Below are positions 1 through 6,707 of a DNA stretch of 24,234 nt, one piece after another. This stretch comes from Marinilabiliaceae bacterium (GTDB taxonomy: Bacteria > Bacteroidota > Bacteroidia > Bacteroidales > Marinilabiliaceae). Position 1 is the stretch's first letter. Every line of letters begins with the position of its first letter. Location: assembly GCA_027010905.1 (NCBI GenBank), contig JALVBA010000208.1, positions 1 to 24,234 of the forward strand. The letters are read 5' to 3'. A program made the position numbers and the translations under genes. The notes below the pieces were generated by a model that worked only from the letters and a program-made list of their open reading frames with translations, was not told the origin of the DNA and did not search any database.

Positions 1-200
1 AATTAAACAGCCGGCAACGCTTAATGCTAAACAAACTTTTTGATGGATTTGAAGGAAAACTGAAAACATCGAAATGGGCAAAAATCACAAAATGTTCACA
101 GGATACAGCTTTACGGGATATTAAAGATTTAATAGAAAAAGGTATATTAAGACAAGAGAAGTCCGGAGGAAGAAGCACAAATTATGAATTAAATAAATGA
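1..200 (+). CDS. Fic-family protein, C-terminal fragment (cut by window start)
   Basis: The frame starting at base 3 is open and ends at TGA 198-200. The 65 or so visible residues read like the C-terminal winged-helix segment of Fic/DOC proteins of the type with an N-terminal DUF4172 domain. Visible pieces are LNSRQRLMLNKLFDGFEGKL, SKWAKITKCSQDTALRDI and GGRSTNYEL. In this family the upstream Fic core transfers AMP or a related group to target proteins; that core lies outside the window, so activity cannot be judged. The gene ends right at the edge of an insertion-sequence relic. The assignment rests on memory of the family tail only and is moderately secure. Confidence 0.7.
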   Translation, partial: LNSRQRLMLNKLFDGFEGKLKTSKWAKITKCSQDTALRDIKDLIEKGILRQEKSGGRSTNYELNK

Positions 201-314
201 AACACTGGCTCTAATAAATAGGACTATGAGCGGTCTGTAAGACCCAGCGATTAGTCCCGGTTGAACTACATCCCGGCTGTAGCGCTATGCACCTATCGAG
301 CAGTTTGAATAGTT
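201..314. other. Putative terminal region of the IS91-type relic, with nested hairpin
   Basis: This non-coding stretch lies between the Fic stop and the IS91 transposase stub. It contains a nested inverted repeat: GGACT (221-225) pairs with AGTCC (253-257), and inside it GGTCT (232-236) pairs with AGACC (240-244) around a GTA loop. It is richer in G and C than the coding DNA to its left. IS91-family elements carry a hairpin-bearing origin end beyond the 3' end of the transposase, which is the relative position seen here. The exact end of the element is not determined. Confidence 0.35.
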
Positions 315-713
315 TTATGAGCTATGCAAGGTTCGGCGCACTGCACTAAAGAGTATTTTATAATACATCCTGTCGTTCCACAAGCAGATGTTGTTAAGAC
401 TATGGGGTACGGTAAATATTATGTGGTAATGCTTTACCGGAAGCGTTGCCTGCATCAATCTCTCGACCCATATTGCCTGTTTTGTACTTTGGCATTTAGG
501 ACAATGCCTGTCGCCACAACTATTGTAGCTGTAGCGAACAGTACCACAATGGTCACAAGCCTCTTCGTGTCCGCCCAAAGAGGCCGTGCGACATTCACAA
601 TATTATGCAAAACCTTTATCTGCTGTGGGGAGAGCTTCTCTTTATCGGGTTAATTGCTTACCAAACCGACGAACAATATCGGCTAGCTCAAAATTATTTC
701 TCGAGCCTGCCAT
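315..713 (-). pseudogene. IS91-family transposase, N-terminal remnant with two frameshifts
   Basis: Read on the minus strand from ATG at 713-711, the protein starts MAGSRNNFELADIVRRFGKQ and runs into a stop. It resumes one base over (PDKEKLSPQQIKVLHNIV) and shifts again near 596-600 into CRTASLGGHEEACDHCG. That last segment is the cysteine/histidine zinc-binding domain typical of IS91 transposases (CDHC, then CGDRHCPKC), followed by the start of the Y2 rolling-circle domain (HYHIIFTVPHSLN). The frame ends at 315, after roughly 130 of the usual 350-400 residues, so the catalytic tyrosines are missing. Two single-base frameshifts plus truncation make it non-functional. Its start codon overlaps the recombinase stop by about 20 bp, the usual arrangement for the paired genes of these elements. 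Confidence 0.85.
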
Positions 714-1320
714 ACAAAGTGTCAAGCGGACTATGAGGTTTAATATGTTCGCACTGCGCCACATGCAGATATATCATGGTAGTGGTTATATCTGCATGGC
801 CAAGCAGGTTCTTTAGTGTTACAATATCCAGCCCCTCTTCGAGCAGGTGGGTTGCATAAGTATGGCGAAGGGTGTGAAGGTTTACACTTTTAGAAATAGA
901 AGTTTTTTTGAGATTTTCTCGCATAACCCATGACAGACCGCGTATGCTATATTTACCGTCGGGTTGTTTGCCGTTAAAAAGCCATACGTGTGGATTCTCT
1001 GCTTTCATATACTTTCTCAGCGCCAAGGCCATTGTTGGAGAAAGGGGAACTATACGGTCTTTTTTGAACTTGCTCTGGCGGATATGGCTGGTCTCTTGCT
1101 CAAAATCAACATCCGATATCTTTAGGTTGATTACCTCCTGTCCTCTTAGTCCGGCTGAATTGATTAATGTCAATACAATTCTTTGTTTCAATAACGTTGG
1201 AGCCAAAAACAGCTCTTTCTATTCAGAACGATTTAGAATAACAGGCAAATGGGTATCTCTTTTTAATAATGGTAAGGCTATTGCCTTTTTGTTCATTCCA
1301 AGAAGACGATAATAATAAAC
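694..1320 (-). pseudogene. IS91-associated tyrosine recombinase, N-terminus lost, one in-frame stop
   Basis: The uninterrupted part (1206-694, 170 residues) contains every catalytic element of a tyrosine recombinase, numbered from its TTG: Arg21 in SAGLRGQE, His111 and Arg114 in HTLRHTYATH, His137 in LLGHADITTT and Tyr146 in MIYLH. Upstream the same frame continues through KELF, a TAG stop at 1221-1219, and LLKRDTHLPVILNRSE. That last piece looks like the linker before the catalytic domain in this family. Beyond about 1320 the frame changes abruptly into IS630 transposase sequence, so the N-terminal core-binding domain is gone. The gene is therefore decayed, although its catalytic half is remarkably well kept. 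It sits just upstream of the IS91 transposase stub as its normal partner. Confidence 0.8.
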
Positions 1321-2020
1321 AAAGGAGTCGCCATTAATTGGAGAAAAACTACCATAAATATACGTATTCTTAAAAGCATACTGATATTTTACAATTGGTT
1401 TTACTCCCCTTGCAGTAAGGCATCTGCCAACATGTGTTTTTAATCCAAATCTGCTTTCATCTTGAAAATACAAATTGAATGATTTGAATTTATCCAGATT
1501 TGGGTGTATGATGTTCTTTAGAAGTTCTAGAAGTTTTTTTAAAAACCTCAAAGGCTTCCTCATCCTTTTTATAATGTGATTTTCTTGGTTGTTTTAATTT
1601 GGTGCCAAAGTTCGTTATCATGAATGAGCGTAAAGTATGATAATTAATCTCAGTGCCATGCTTTTCCTTTACCCATTCTACTGCATGGGTATAACCTTGT
1701 AGAGGCGCAGTGCTGTTGTTTAGTTTTTTATCAAGACTTGCTCTTAGTGTATCGGAAACTTTACAATTATGCCGACCACCACTTGTACTCTTTATCATAA
1801 ATTCAATACCAGAATCTTTGTATTGCTTAGTCCAAACATATAAGGTTTTTATATCAACACCTAAGTGTTTAGCCAGTTCCAACCTAGTTTTGAATTTTTG
1901 CCCCTTAGTTAAAATTAAACTTTTTATTTTCTTCTTAGCCTTATGCTCTTTAGTTTGTTTATACAAAACATTCAATTCATTCAGGCTCTCTTTTATTATA
2001 ATTACTGTTCGTTTACCCAT
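1321..2020 (-). pseudogene. IS630-family transposase, frameshifted and 3'-truncated
   Basis: The first frame runs from ATG at 2020-2018 (MGKRTVIIIKESLNELN) to a stop at 1490. It carries a helix-turn-helix segment (TRLELAKHLGVDIKTLYVWT) and a second DNA-binding part (TSGGRHNCKV). After EEAFEVFKK the reading moves by one base into a frame with LLELLKNIIHPNLDKF and the DDE-domain motif FNLYFQDESRFGL, whose Asp is the first catalytic residue. The shift lies on a T5-A7 run at 1534-1545. The frame then loses IS630 similarity after SPINGDSF near 1320 and passes in frame into recombinase sequence, so the second Asp and the Glu of the active site are missing. Whatever the status of the frameshift, the gene is dead. 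Confidence 0.82.
1534..1545 (-). other. T5-A7 homopolymer run at the IS630 frame change
   Basis: On the minus strand the sequence is GGTTTTTAAAAAAACTT. The upstream frame reads GTT TTT AAA AAA ACT and the downstream DDE frame reads TTT TTA AAA AAA CTT. Removing one A joins the two frames seamlessly as EVFKKLLELL. Some IS630 relatives make their transposase by slippage or frameshifting on such runs, so this may have been programmed in the intact element. It could equally be a single-base mutation. The truncated downstream domain makes the question moot for this copy. Confidence 0.45.
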
Positions 2021-2035
2021 GCAGTAAATATACAA

Positions 2036-2163
2036 ATTATTTAGGGTGTTTTGTAATTAAATTGGTATTATAAAATCAAGATTCTGAGTAATATGTGAAG
2101 AAATCCACCCCGTTACCATCGTCAGCGTGGCCATAAGCCACCCCGACGGTTTCCCCATGCACC
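2036..2163. repeat. GC-rich hairpin and direct repeat flanking the IS relics
   Basis: This non-coding block between the IS630 remnant and the polysaccharide operon contains a long inverted repeat at 2120-2148. CGTC pairs with GACG and GTGGC (2127-2131) pairs with GCCAC (2137-2141), around the loop CATAA. The octamer CCACCCCG occurs twice, at 2105-2112 and 2138-2145. Base composition is clearly different from the AT-rich surroundings, which suggests an imported end of a mobile element, not a native regulatory site. The element type is not recognised. No gene is seen here. Confidence 0.45.
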
Positions 2164-2194
2164 GGTTTAAAACCATTAATTATTTCTATCTTTG
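2164..2194 (+). promoter_or_regulatory. Candidate Bacteroidota-type promoter for the polysaccharide operon
   Basis: TATCTTTG at 2187-2194 matches the TAnnTTTG -7 element of Bacteroidota. GGTTTA near 2164-2169 is only a weak counterpart of the -33 element. It lies about 38 bp before the flippase ATG and just after the IS-derived block, so the operon would start transcription immediately next to the mobile-element graveyard. Confidence 0.4.
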
Positions 2195-2232
2195 AGAAAA
2201 TAAATGATTAGCAGTAACCGTTTATCACCAAC

Positions 2233-3690
2233 ATGATAGATTCAACCAAAACAATTTTTAAGCAGACCTCTATTTATGGTATTGGAAACACGCTCAGGAA
2301 ACTGAGTGGCATAATAATATTACCCATAATTAATGAGTATACTACAAATGCCGAGTTTGGTGTCTACACACTGCTTGAAACAATATTTATTTTTACTTCG
2401 GTAGTATCCGGTTGGGGAGTAAAAAGCGGTTTTGACAGATGGTATAACGAGATGCCATCGCAGAGCGAAAAAAGGTCACTCTTCTTCACCGTCAGCTTAT
2501 TTAATTATCTTGTCACTATTCTTTTTGCTATTGGAATAGGTTTGTTATTATACTTCTTCTCTGTTCCACTATTGAGATTTGAACTCTCGGCCAAAGTTGT
2601 TTGGTTGTTTACTGCAGGAGGAATATTAAGGCTGTTTCAGGATCTCCCATTTAGTCTGCTCCGGCTGATGCACAAAGCTAAAGAGCAGACGGTGTATGCA
2701 TCGTTTAATGTATTGCTTACAATTCTATTTACACTATGGTTTATGAGTGTAAAAAAGATGGGGTTTGATGGAATTTATATGGCTCTCTTTTGGGCACACC
2801 TGATTACCTTCTTTACGCTTATTCCAATATTTTACCGTCATGTGAAATTTTCATTCAGGGCTGTTTATCTGAAAGAGATGATAACATACGGTTTTCCACT
2901 GATGATATCCAATATCTTAACTGTGGTTCTGAATTTTAGCGACAGGCATATTATTAACCATTTTCAAAGCACTGCCGAGTCGGGAAATTTCGGGCTGGCA
3001 TTTAAGGTTGCCAACCTGCTCGACATGATTTTTGTTGCATCTTTTCTAACATCATTCACATACTACTACTTACAAAAGATGCACGACCCCGAGAGTATGA
3101 TGGTATTTAACAAACTTCAGCGCTATTTTGTGATTGTTCTGGCAGTTGCCGGATTTGGAATTATTCTGTTTGCAGGAGAAATTACCTGGATTGTATCCTC
3201 CGGTGACGAGTACTATCAGGAGGGAGTTAAGATTATTCCCTTTATCATCCTTGGCCTTATTTTTGGCGGCTTACGGCGTCTCTTTACCCTTCCATTGAAT
3301 AAACATAAAAAGACTGTTGTAATATCAAAAATCATGATTATTGCCGGGATAATTAATTTTGAATTAAATATTCTATGGGTACCAAAATACGGAATGCAGG
3401 GAGCGGCATGGTCTACAGCTATAGTGCAACTGTTTGCTATGATATGGCTCTATTTTGAATCGGTAAAATATGAGAAAATTACTTTAAGGATTAAAAATAC
3501 AATTGTATTATTTGTACTTTGGAGTATGTTTGTTACTGCAAGTTTCTTTATTAACGCCACTCCCTGGCACAACCTTCATTGGAAAGTACTGTTGGGGGTA
3601 GCATTTTCGGGAAGTCTAATTGTTTTCAGGGTAATTGACCCTAAAGAGATTAAAGAGGCAAAGAGTATGGTTCTAAAGGTTCTAAAATGA
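2233..3690 (+). CDS. Polysaccharide flippase (Wzx/MVF-like oligosaccharide translocase)
   Basis: A 485-residue integral membrane protein with about 12-14 hydrophobic helices spread over its whole length. Examples are the segments at 95-120, 160-185, 210-240 and 295-320, and paired helices near the C-terminus. The opening MIDSTKTIFKQTSIYGIGNT and the helix with LSGIIILPIINEYTT are typical of the polysaccharide biosynthesis/flippase branch of the MOP superfamily. These proteins move lipid-linked glycan units across the inner membrane for O-antigen, capsule or exopolysaccharide assembly. Length fits the family. It is the first gene of a plus-strand run of carbohydrate-modification genes, which supports the role. 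The substrate cannot be read from sequence, so no symbol is given. Confidence 0.85.
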   Translation: MIDSTKTIFKQTSIYGIGNTLRKLSGIIILPIINEYTTNAEFGVYTLLETIFIFTSVVSGWGVKSGFDRWYNEMPSQSEKRSLFFTVSLFNYLVTILFAIGIGLLLYFFSVPLLRFELSAKVVWLFTAGGILRLFQDLPFSLLRLMHKAKEQTVYASFNVLLTILFTLWFMSVKKMGFDGIYMALFWAHLITFFTLIPIFYRHVKFSFRAVYLKEMITYGFPLMISNILTVVLNFSDRHIINHFQSTAESGNFGLAFKVANLLDMIFVASFLTSFTYYYLQKMHDPESMMVFNKLQRYFVIVLAVAGFGIILFAGEITWIVSSGDEYYQEGVKIIPFIILGLIFGGLRRLFTLPLNKHKKTVVISKIMIIAGIINFELNILWVPKYGMQGAAWSTAIVQLFAMIWLYFESVKYEKITLRIKNTIVLFVLWSMFVTASFFINATPWHNLHWKVLLGVAFSGSLIVFRVIDPKEIKEAKSMVLKVLK

Positions 3691-3720
3691 TTTGTAACTT
3701 GTTGTTTATTACTTTTTAAA

Positions 3721-4206
3721 ATGGAAATAATGAAACGTGAGATTTTATCTTCATTCGGGCATTATTATGAGGAGTTTGAGGTTGGAGATGTTTATAAGCA
3801 TTGGCCGGGAAAAACTATTACAGAATACGACAATCAGCTGTTTTCTCTTATTACAATGAATCATCACCCGGTTCATTTAGATAAGAATTTTGCTTCTAAA
3901 ACTCAACATGGAGAAGTGCTTGTAGTTGGAACTTTAGTTTTTTCTTTGGCCGTAGGGTTATCAGTAAGAGATATTAGCGGAAAGGCAATCGCTAATCTGG
4001 AATATCAAAAAATAGAACATCTAGCACCTGTGTTTGTTGGTGACACTATTTATGCCTCAACAGAGATTTTGGGTAAAAGAGAATCAGAAAGTAAACCTGA
4101 CAGAGGGATTATTCATGTAAGAACAGTTGCTAAGAATCAAAAAAATATTGATATATTATCTTTCGAAAGAAGGGTACTAATTCCTAAAAAATCAAAAACA
4201 AGCTAA
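3721..4206 (+). CDS. MaoC-like acyl-CoA dehydratase/hydratase (mesaconyl-CoA hydratase-like)
   Basis: A 161-residue single hot-dog domain. The hydratase segment reads ITMNHHPVHLD (residues 44-54). In classic R-hydratases this position is GDxNPxH; the MNxxPxHxD variant is, from memory of the family, characteristic of the branch that includes mesaconyl-CoA hydratases and often sits beside CitE-like lyases. Other conserved pieces are FVGDTIYASTEILGKRESES and the Asp-Arg-Gly-Ile that follows. The stop lies one base before the start of the CitE-like gene, so the two are almost certainly co-translated. Likely reaction: reversible water addition or removal on a short branched or dicarboxylic acyl-CoA. 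An in-frame ATG at 3730 is an alternative start. The exact substrate is unknown. Confidence 0.8.
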   Translation: MEIMKREILSSFGHYYEEFEVGDVYKHWPGKTITEYDNQLFSLITMNHHPVHLDKNFASKTQHGEVLVVGTLVFSLAVGLSVRDISGKAIANLEYQKIEHLAPVFVGDTIYASTEILGKRESESKPDRGIIHVRTVAKNQKNIDILSFERRVLIPKKSKTS

Positions 4207-4207
4207 A

Positions 4208-5077
4208 ATGACTGTTTTACGTTCAATGATATTTGTACCGGGATACAAGGAGAAATTCCTTAACAGTGCAATTAACTCGAAAGCAGATGCTCTAATACTG
4301 GATATTGAAGACTCTGTTCCTTTTGGGTTTAAAGATGAGGCCCGAAAGAACATTAAAAACTTCTTAACCCAAAAAGCCTTCCCTAGGGATGTGTTCGTTA
4401 GAGTAAACTCTTTTGACTCCGGACTGTTGACTCGGGATTTAGAGGCAGCAATAAATGTAAATACCACAGGGTTCATGTTTCCAAAAGTCAATAACGAGAG
4501 AGACATCTACTATTTTGACAAGATGCTTGCTCAAATTGAGATGGATAGAAATCTGGAGATTGGTAAGTTTAAAATGTGTCCACTCATTGAAACAGGTGCT
4601 GCTATTCTGAATGCCCTTGAGATTGCAACTGCTTCAGACAGAATAACTGCTATGGCATTTGGGGGCGAAGATTATCTAACCGATCTGGATGGCTTGCACA
4701 AAGAGCACGGCACAAGCCTGTTGGTGCCCCGCTCACTAATTGTAATTGCTGCCCGTACGGCAGGAATCGAAGTTCTTGACACTCCATACTTGAATGTGAA
4801 AGATATTGAAGGATTAAGAAAAGAGCTGAGTCTGGCTAAAGAGCTGGGATTTTCCGGAGCTCTCCTTCTGCATCCGGGTCAAGTAGAGCCGGCTAATGAG
4901 ATATTCTCACCCTCACAAACCGAAATAGAAAATGCACAGAGATTAATTGATGCAATAGAGAAAAGCAAAAAAACCGGATCAGCAGTTACACTGATTGATG
5001 GACAATTGGTTGGCCCTCCAATGCTAAAGAGAGCTGAAAAGATTATGGCTAAATATAACAAGCTAAAAAACCTATAA
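4208..5077 (+). CDS. HpcH/HpaI aldolase, CitE-like acyl-CoA lyase
   Basis: The 289 residues form a TIM barrel of the citrate lyase beta-subunit/malyl-CoA lyase family. Visible signature pieces are LILDIEDSVPFGFKDEAR (29-46), FVRVNS with Arg65, the metal-binding Glu in CPLIETGAAI (Glu128) and FGGEDYLTDLD (151-161, acidic metal ligand), LLHPGQVEPANEIFSPS near 221 and DGQLVGPPMLKRAE near 270. Members cleave or form malyl-, citramalyl- or methylmalyl-CoA, or hydrolyse malyl-CoA. No citrate lyase alpha or gamma subunits are nearby, so this is a stand-alone CitE-like enzyme. It is coupled to the MaoC gene (1-bp gap) and to the next gene through a TAATG overlap. In this context it more likely makes an acyl-CoA donor than works in central catabolism. 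Confidence 0.85.
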   Translation: MTVLRSMIFVPGYKEKFLNSAINSKADALILDIEDSVPFGFKDEARKNIKNFLTQKAFPRDVFVRVNSFDSGLLTRDLEAAINVNTTGFMFPKVNNERDIYYFDKMLAQIEMDRNLEIGKFKMCPLIETGAAILNALEIATASDRITAMAFGGEDYLTDLDGLHKEHGTSLLVPRSLIVIAARTAGIEVLDTPYLNVKDIEGLRKELSLAKELGFSGALLLHPGQVEPANEIFSPSQTEIENAQRLIDAIEKSKKTGSAVTLIDGQLVGPPMLKRAEKIMAKYNKLKNL

Positions 5078-6003
5078 TGGCAACAGATAGAGAATCAATT
5101 GGTTTTGACAGGATGGTTTGGGATTTAACCACCTTAGGACTAAAAAGGGGTGATTTGGTGAATGTTAAAGCTTCCTTGAAATCGATAGGTTTTGTTGAAG
5201 GGGGTATTAAAACACTCCTTGATGCTCTTCTCGAAGTGGTTGGAGAAGAAGGAACAATTGTCACAGAATCTTTTGTTAGAACATACAGGTCGAAAAGGGA
5301 AGCAAAAAAAAATATCGTAACTCAAAGCACTCCATCTTATGCCGGAGCATTGGCTAATGAAATTTTAAACCGACCTAATGTTTTTAGAAGTACTCATCCC
5401 GTTCAGAAATTTGCGGCTATTGGAGCACAGGCAGAATCATTAATGAAAAAGCATACTCCTGATAGCCGTCCGTACGATGTGCTTCGCGAAATGATTTTCT
5501 CAGGAGGTAAAAACATTCGCATTGGCGGGCTCGATAAAGTTGTTGGTGTTGGAACAACCCATGTGGCGGTCGATTACCTGAAACTTCAACAAAAAAGAGA
5601 AGCCTCTTACATCTATTTTTATAAGAATAGCTCGCTTCAATGTTTCAAACCGGATTGGGTAAATGGATGTCAGATTCTGTTTAATAACCTTATTGAACTC
5701 TTTGAGAAGAAAAATGCTATTATAAGTAAAGGAAAAGTGGGCAATGCTGATGCAATGTTAACTGAAATGAAACAGACTTACGATATCGAAATCGACCTAC
5801 TAAAAAATAGTCTTGATAGTTTCAGATGTAATAATCCTTCATGTATCTTATGCAATATTGGATGGAAACATACAAAAACAAACCTTCATGGAACAGTTAT
5901 CTCACTGCTCAAAGAAAAGAAATACGGATTAACTTATCGTGCATTTCAGATGTATTTTGTTAACAAATATCAACCCGGCAATATGAAGTCAGGATGTAAA
6001 TAA
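5077..6003 (+). CDS. AAC(3)-fold N-acyltransferase, probably acting on an amino sugar
   Basis: A 308-residue member of the aminoglycoside 3-N-acetyltransferase family. It shows GLKRGDLVNVKASLKSIGFV (21-40), EGGIKTLLDALLEVVGEEGT (41-60), the His-Pro motif THPVQKFAAIGAQ (106-118) and VGVGTTHVAVDYL with a conserved His at 162. The usual first motif has His where Lys31 stands here. The C-terminal part is longer than in resistance enzymes and carries a Cys-x4-Cys-x2-Cys cluster (251, 256, 259). Relatives in polysaccharide loci acylate amino groups of nucleotide sugars. Being co-translated with MaoC and CitE-like enzymes, it is the natural candidate to use their acyl-CoA product. Antibiotic resistance is not the likely function. 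Confidence 0.8.
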   Translation: MATDRESIGFDRMVWDLTTLGLKRGDLVNVKASLKSIGFVEGGIKTLLDALLEVVGEEGTIVTESFVRTYRSKREAKKNIVTQSTPSYAGALANEILNRPNVFRSTHPVQKFAAIGAQAESLMKKHTPDSRPYDVLREMIFSGGKNIRIGGLDKVVGVGTTHVAVDYLKLQQKREASYIYFYKNSSLQCFKPDWVNGCQILFNNLIELFEKKNAIISKGKVGNADAMLTEMKQTYDIEIDLLKNSLDSFRCNNPSCILCNIGWKHTKTNLHGTVISLLKEKKYGLTYRAFQMYFVNKYQPGNMKSGCK

Positions 6004-6014
6004 CTCTATAAATA

Positions 6015-6707
6015 ATGCTCTACGACAGACTCTTTTTTCTATTAACTTTTCTCAGGGGAAAAGCCCCATGGTTACACAGGTCGATTAAGAAGCACTATTC
6101 ATGGTATGGCAACAAACATGCCGGCTTCTTTATTATCCCCGAGTTACTAAACAGAAACTCTTTTGTCTACTCTTTTGGAATTGGAGAGGATATCTCTTTA
6201 GACAGAGAGCTTATTTCAAAACATGGGTGTACCGTTTATGGTTTCGATCCTACACCGAAATCGATAGAGTGGGTGAAAAACAGCAACACACCCCACAAAT
6301 TTCACTTCATGCCATACGGCATCAGTAACAAAACCGGAAGTGCAACATTCTACCTTCCCATTAATGAGAATCATGTTTCGGGAAGTTTAGCGGAGACTAA
6401 GGTGGTTAGCTCCTCCCGTAAGGTTAAGGTACCCATGAAATCGTTTGCCGATATTATTAAAGAGTTAAAACACAAAAATATTGACATTTTAAAGATGGAT
6501 ATTGAGGGCTCTGAGTATGATGTACTGCCTGATATTCTGAAACAGGAGGTTGATATTAAACAGATTCTTGTGGAGTTTCACCACAGGCTGTTTAGCAATG
6601 GCAACAAAATGACTAAGGATGCCGTGGAACTTTTAAAGAGCAGTGGGTTCGACCTGTTTGCCATCTCTAAAAACGGAGAGGAACTCTCATTTGTAAAAAG
6701 ATTATGA
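6015..6707 (+). CDS. FkbM-family SAM-dependent methyltransferase
   Basis: The 230 residues form a Rossmann-fold methyltransferase. The SAM-binding glycine loop is VYSFGIGEDISLD (51-63), the acidic residue after strand 2 is in YGFDPTP (Asp78), and the FkbM hallmark DILKMDIEGSEYDVL spans 157-171. Family members O-methylate sugars or polyketides, and in polysaccharide loci they usually cap or decorate the glycan. Its stop overlaps the start of the deacetylase gene by 4 bp, indicating translational coupling. The acceptor is not known. Confidence 0.85.
   Translation: MLYDRLFFLLTFLRGKAPWLHRSIKKHYSWYGNKHAGFFIIPELLNRNSFVYSFGIGEDISLDRELISKHGCTVYGFDPTPKSIEWVKNSNTPHKFHFMPYGISNKTGSATFYLPINENHVSGSLAETKVVSSSRKVKVPMKSFADIIKELKHKNIDILKMDIEGSEYDVLPDILKQEVDIKQILVEFHHRLFSNGNKMTKDAVELLKSSGFDLFAISKNGEELSFVKRL

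Noticed and set aside
908..1312. Plus-strand open frame opposite the recombinase
   Set aside because: It lies antisense to a clearly recognisable recombinase with intact catalytic motifs, and its translation shows no known pattern.
4192..4506. Minus-strand open frame opposite the CitE-like gene
   Set aside because: It is the shadow of a strongly conserved enzyme; no start signal or family pattern supports it.
4208..5077. Citrate lyase beta subunit of citrate fermentation
   Set aside because: No alpha or acyl-carrier subunit or accessory genes are nearby; the MaoC partner and glycan context point to a stand-alone CitE-like enzyme.
5077..6003. Aminoglycoside resistance gene
   Set aside because: The fold is that of AAC(3), but the gene is embedded and co-translated in a polysaccharide operon, has Lys in place of the first-motif His and carries a cysteine-containing extension, so sugar acylation is more likely.
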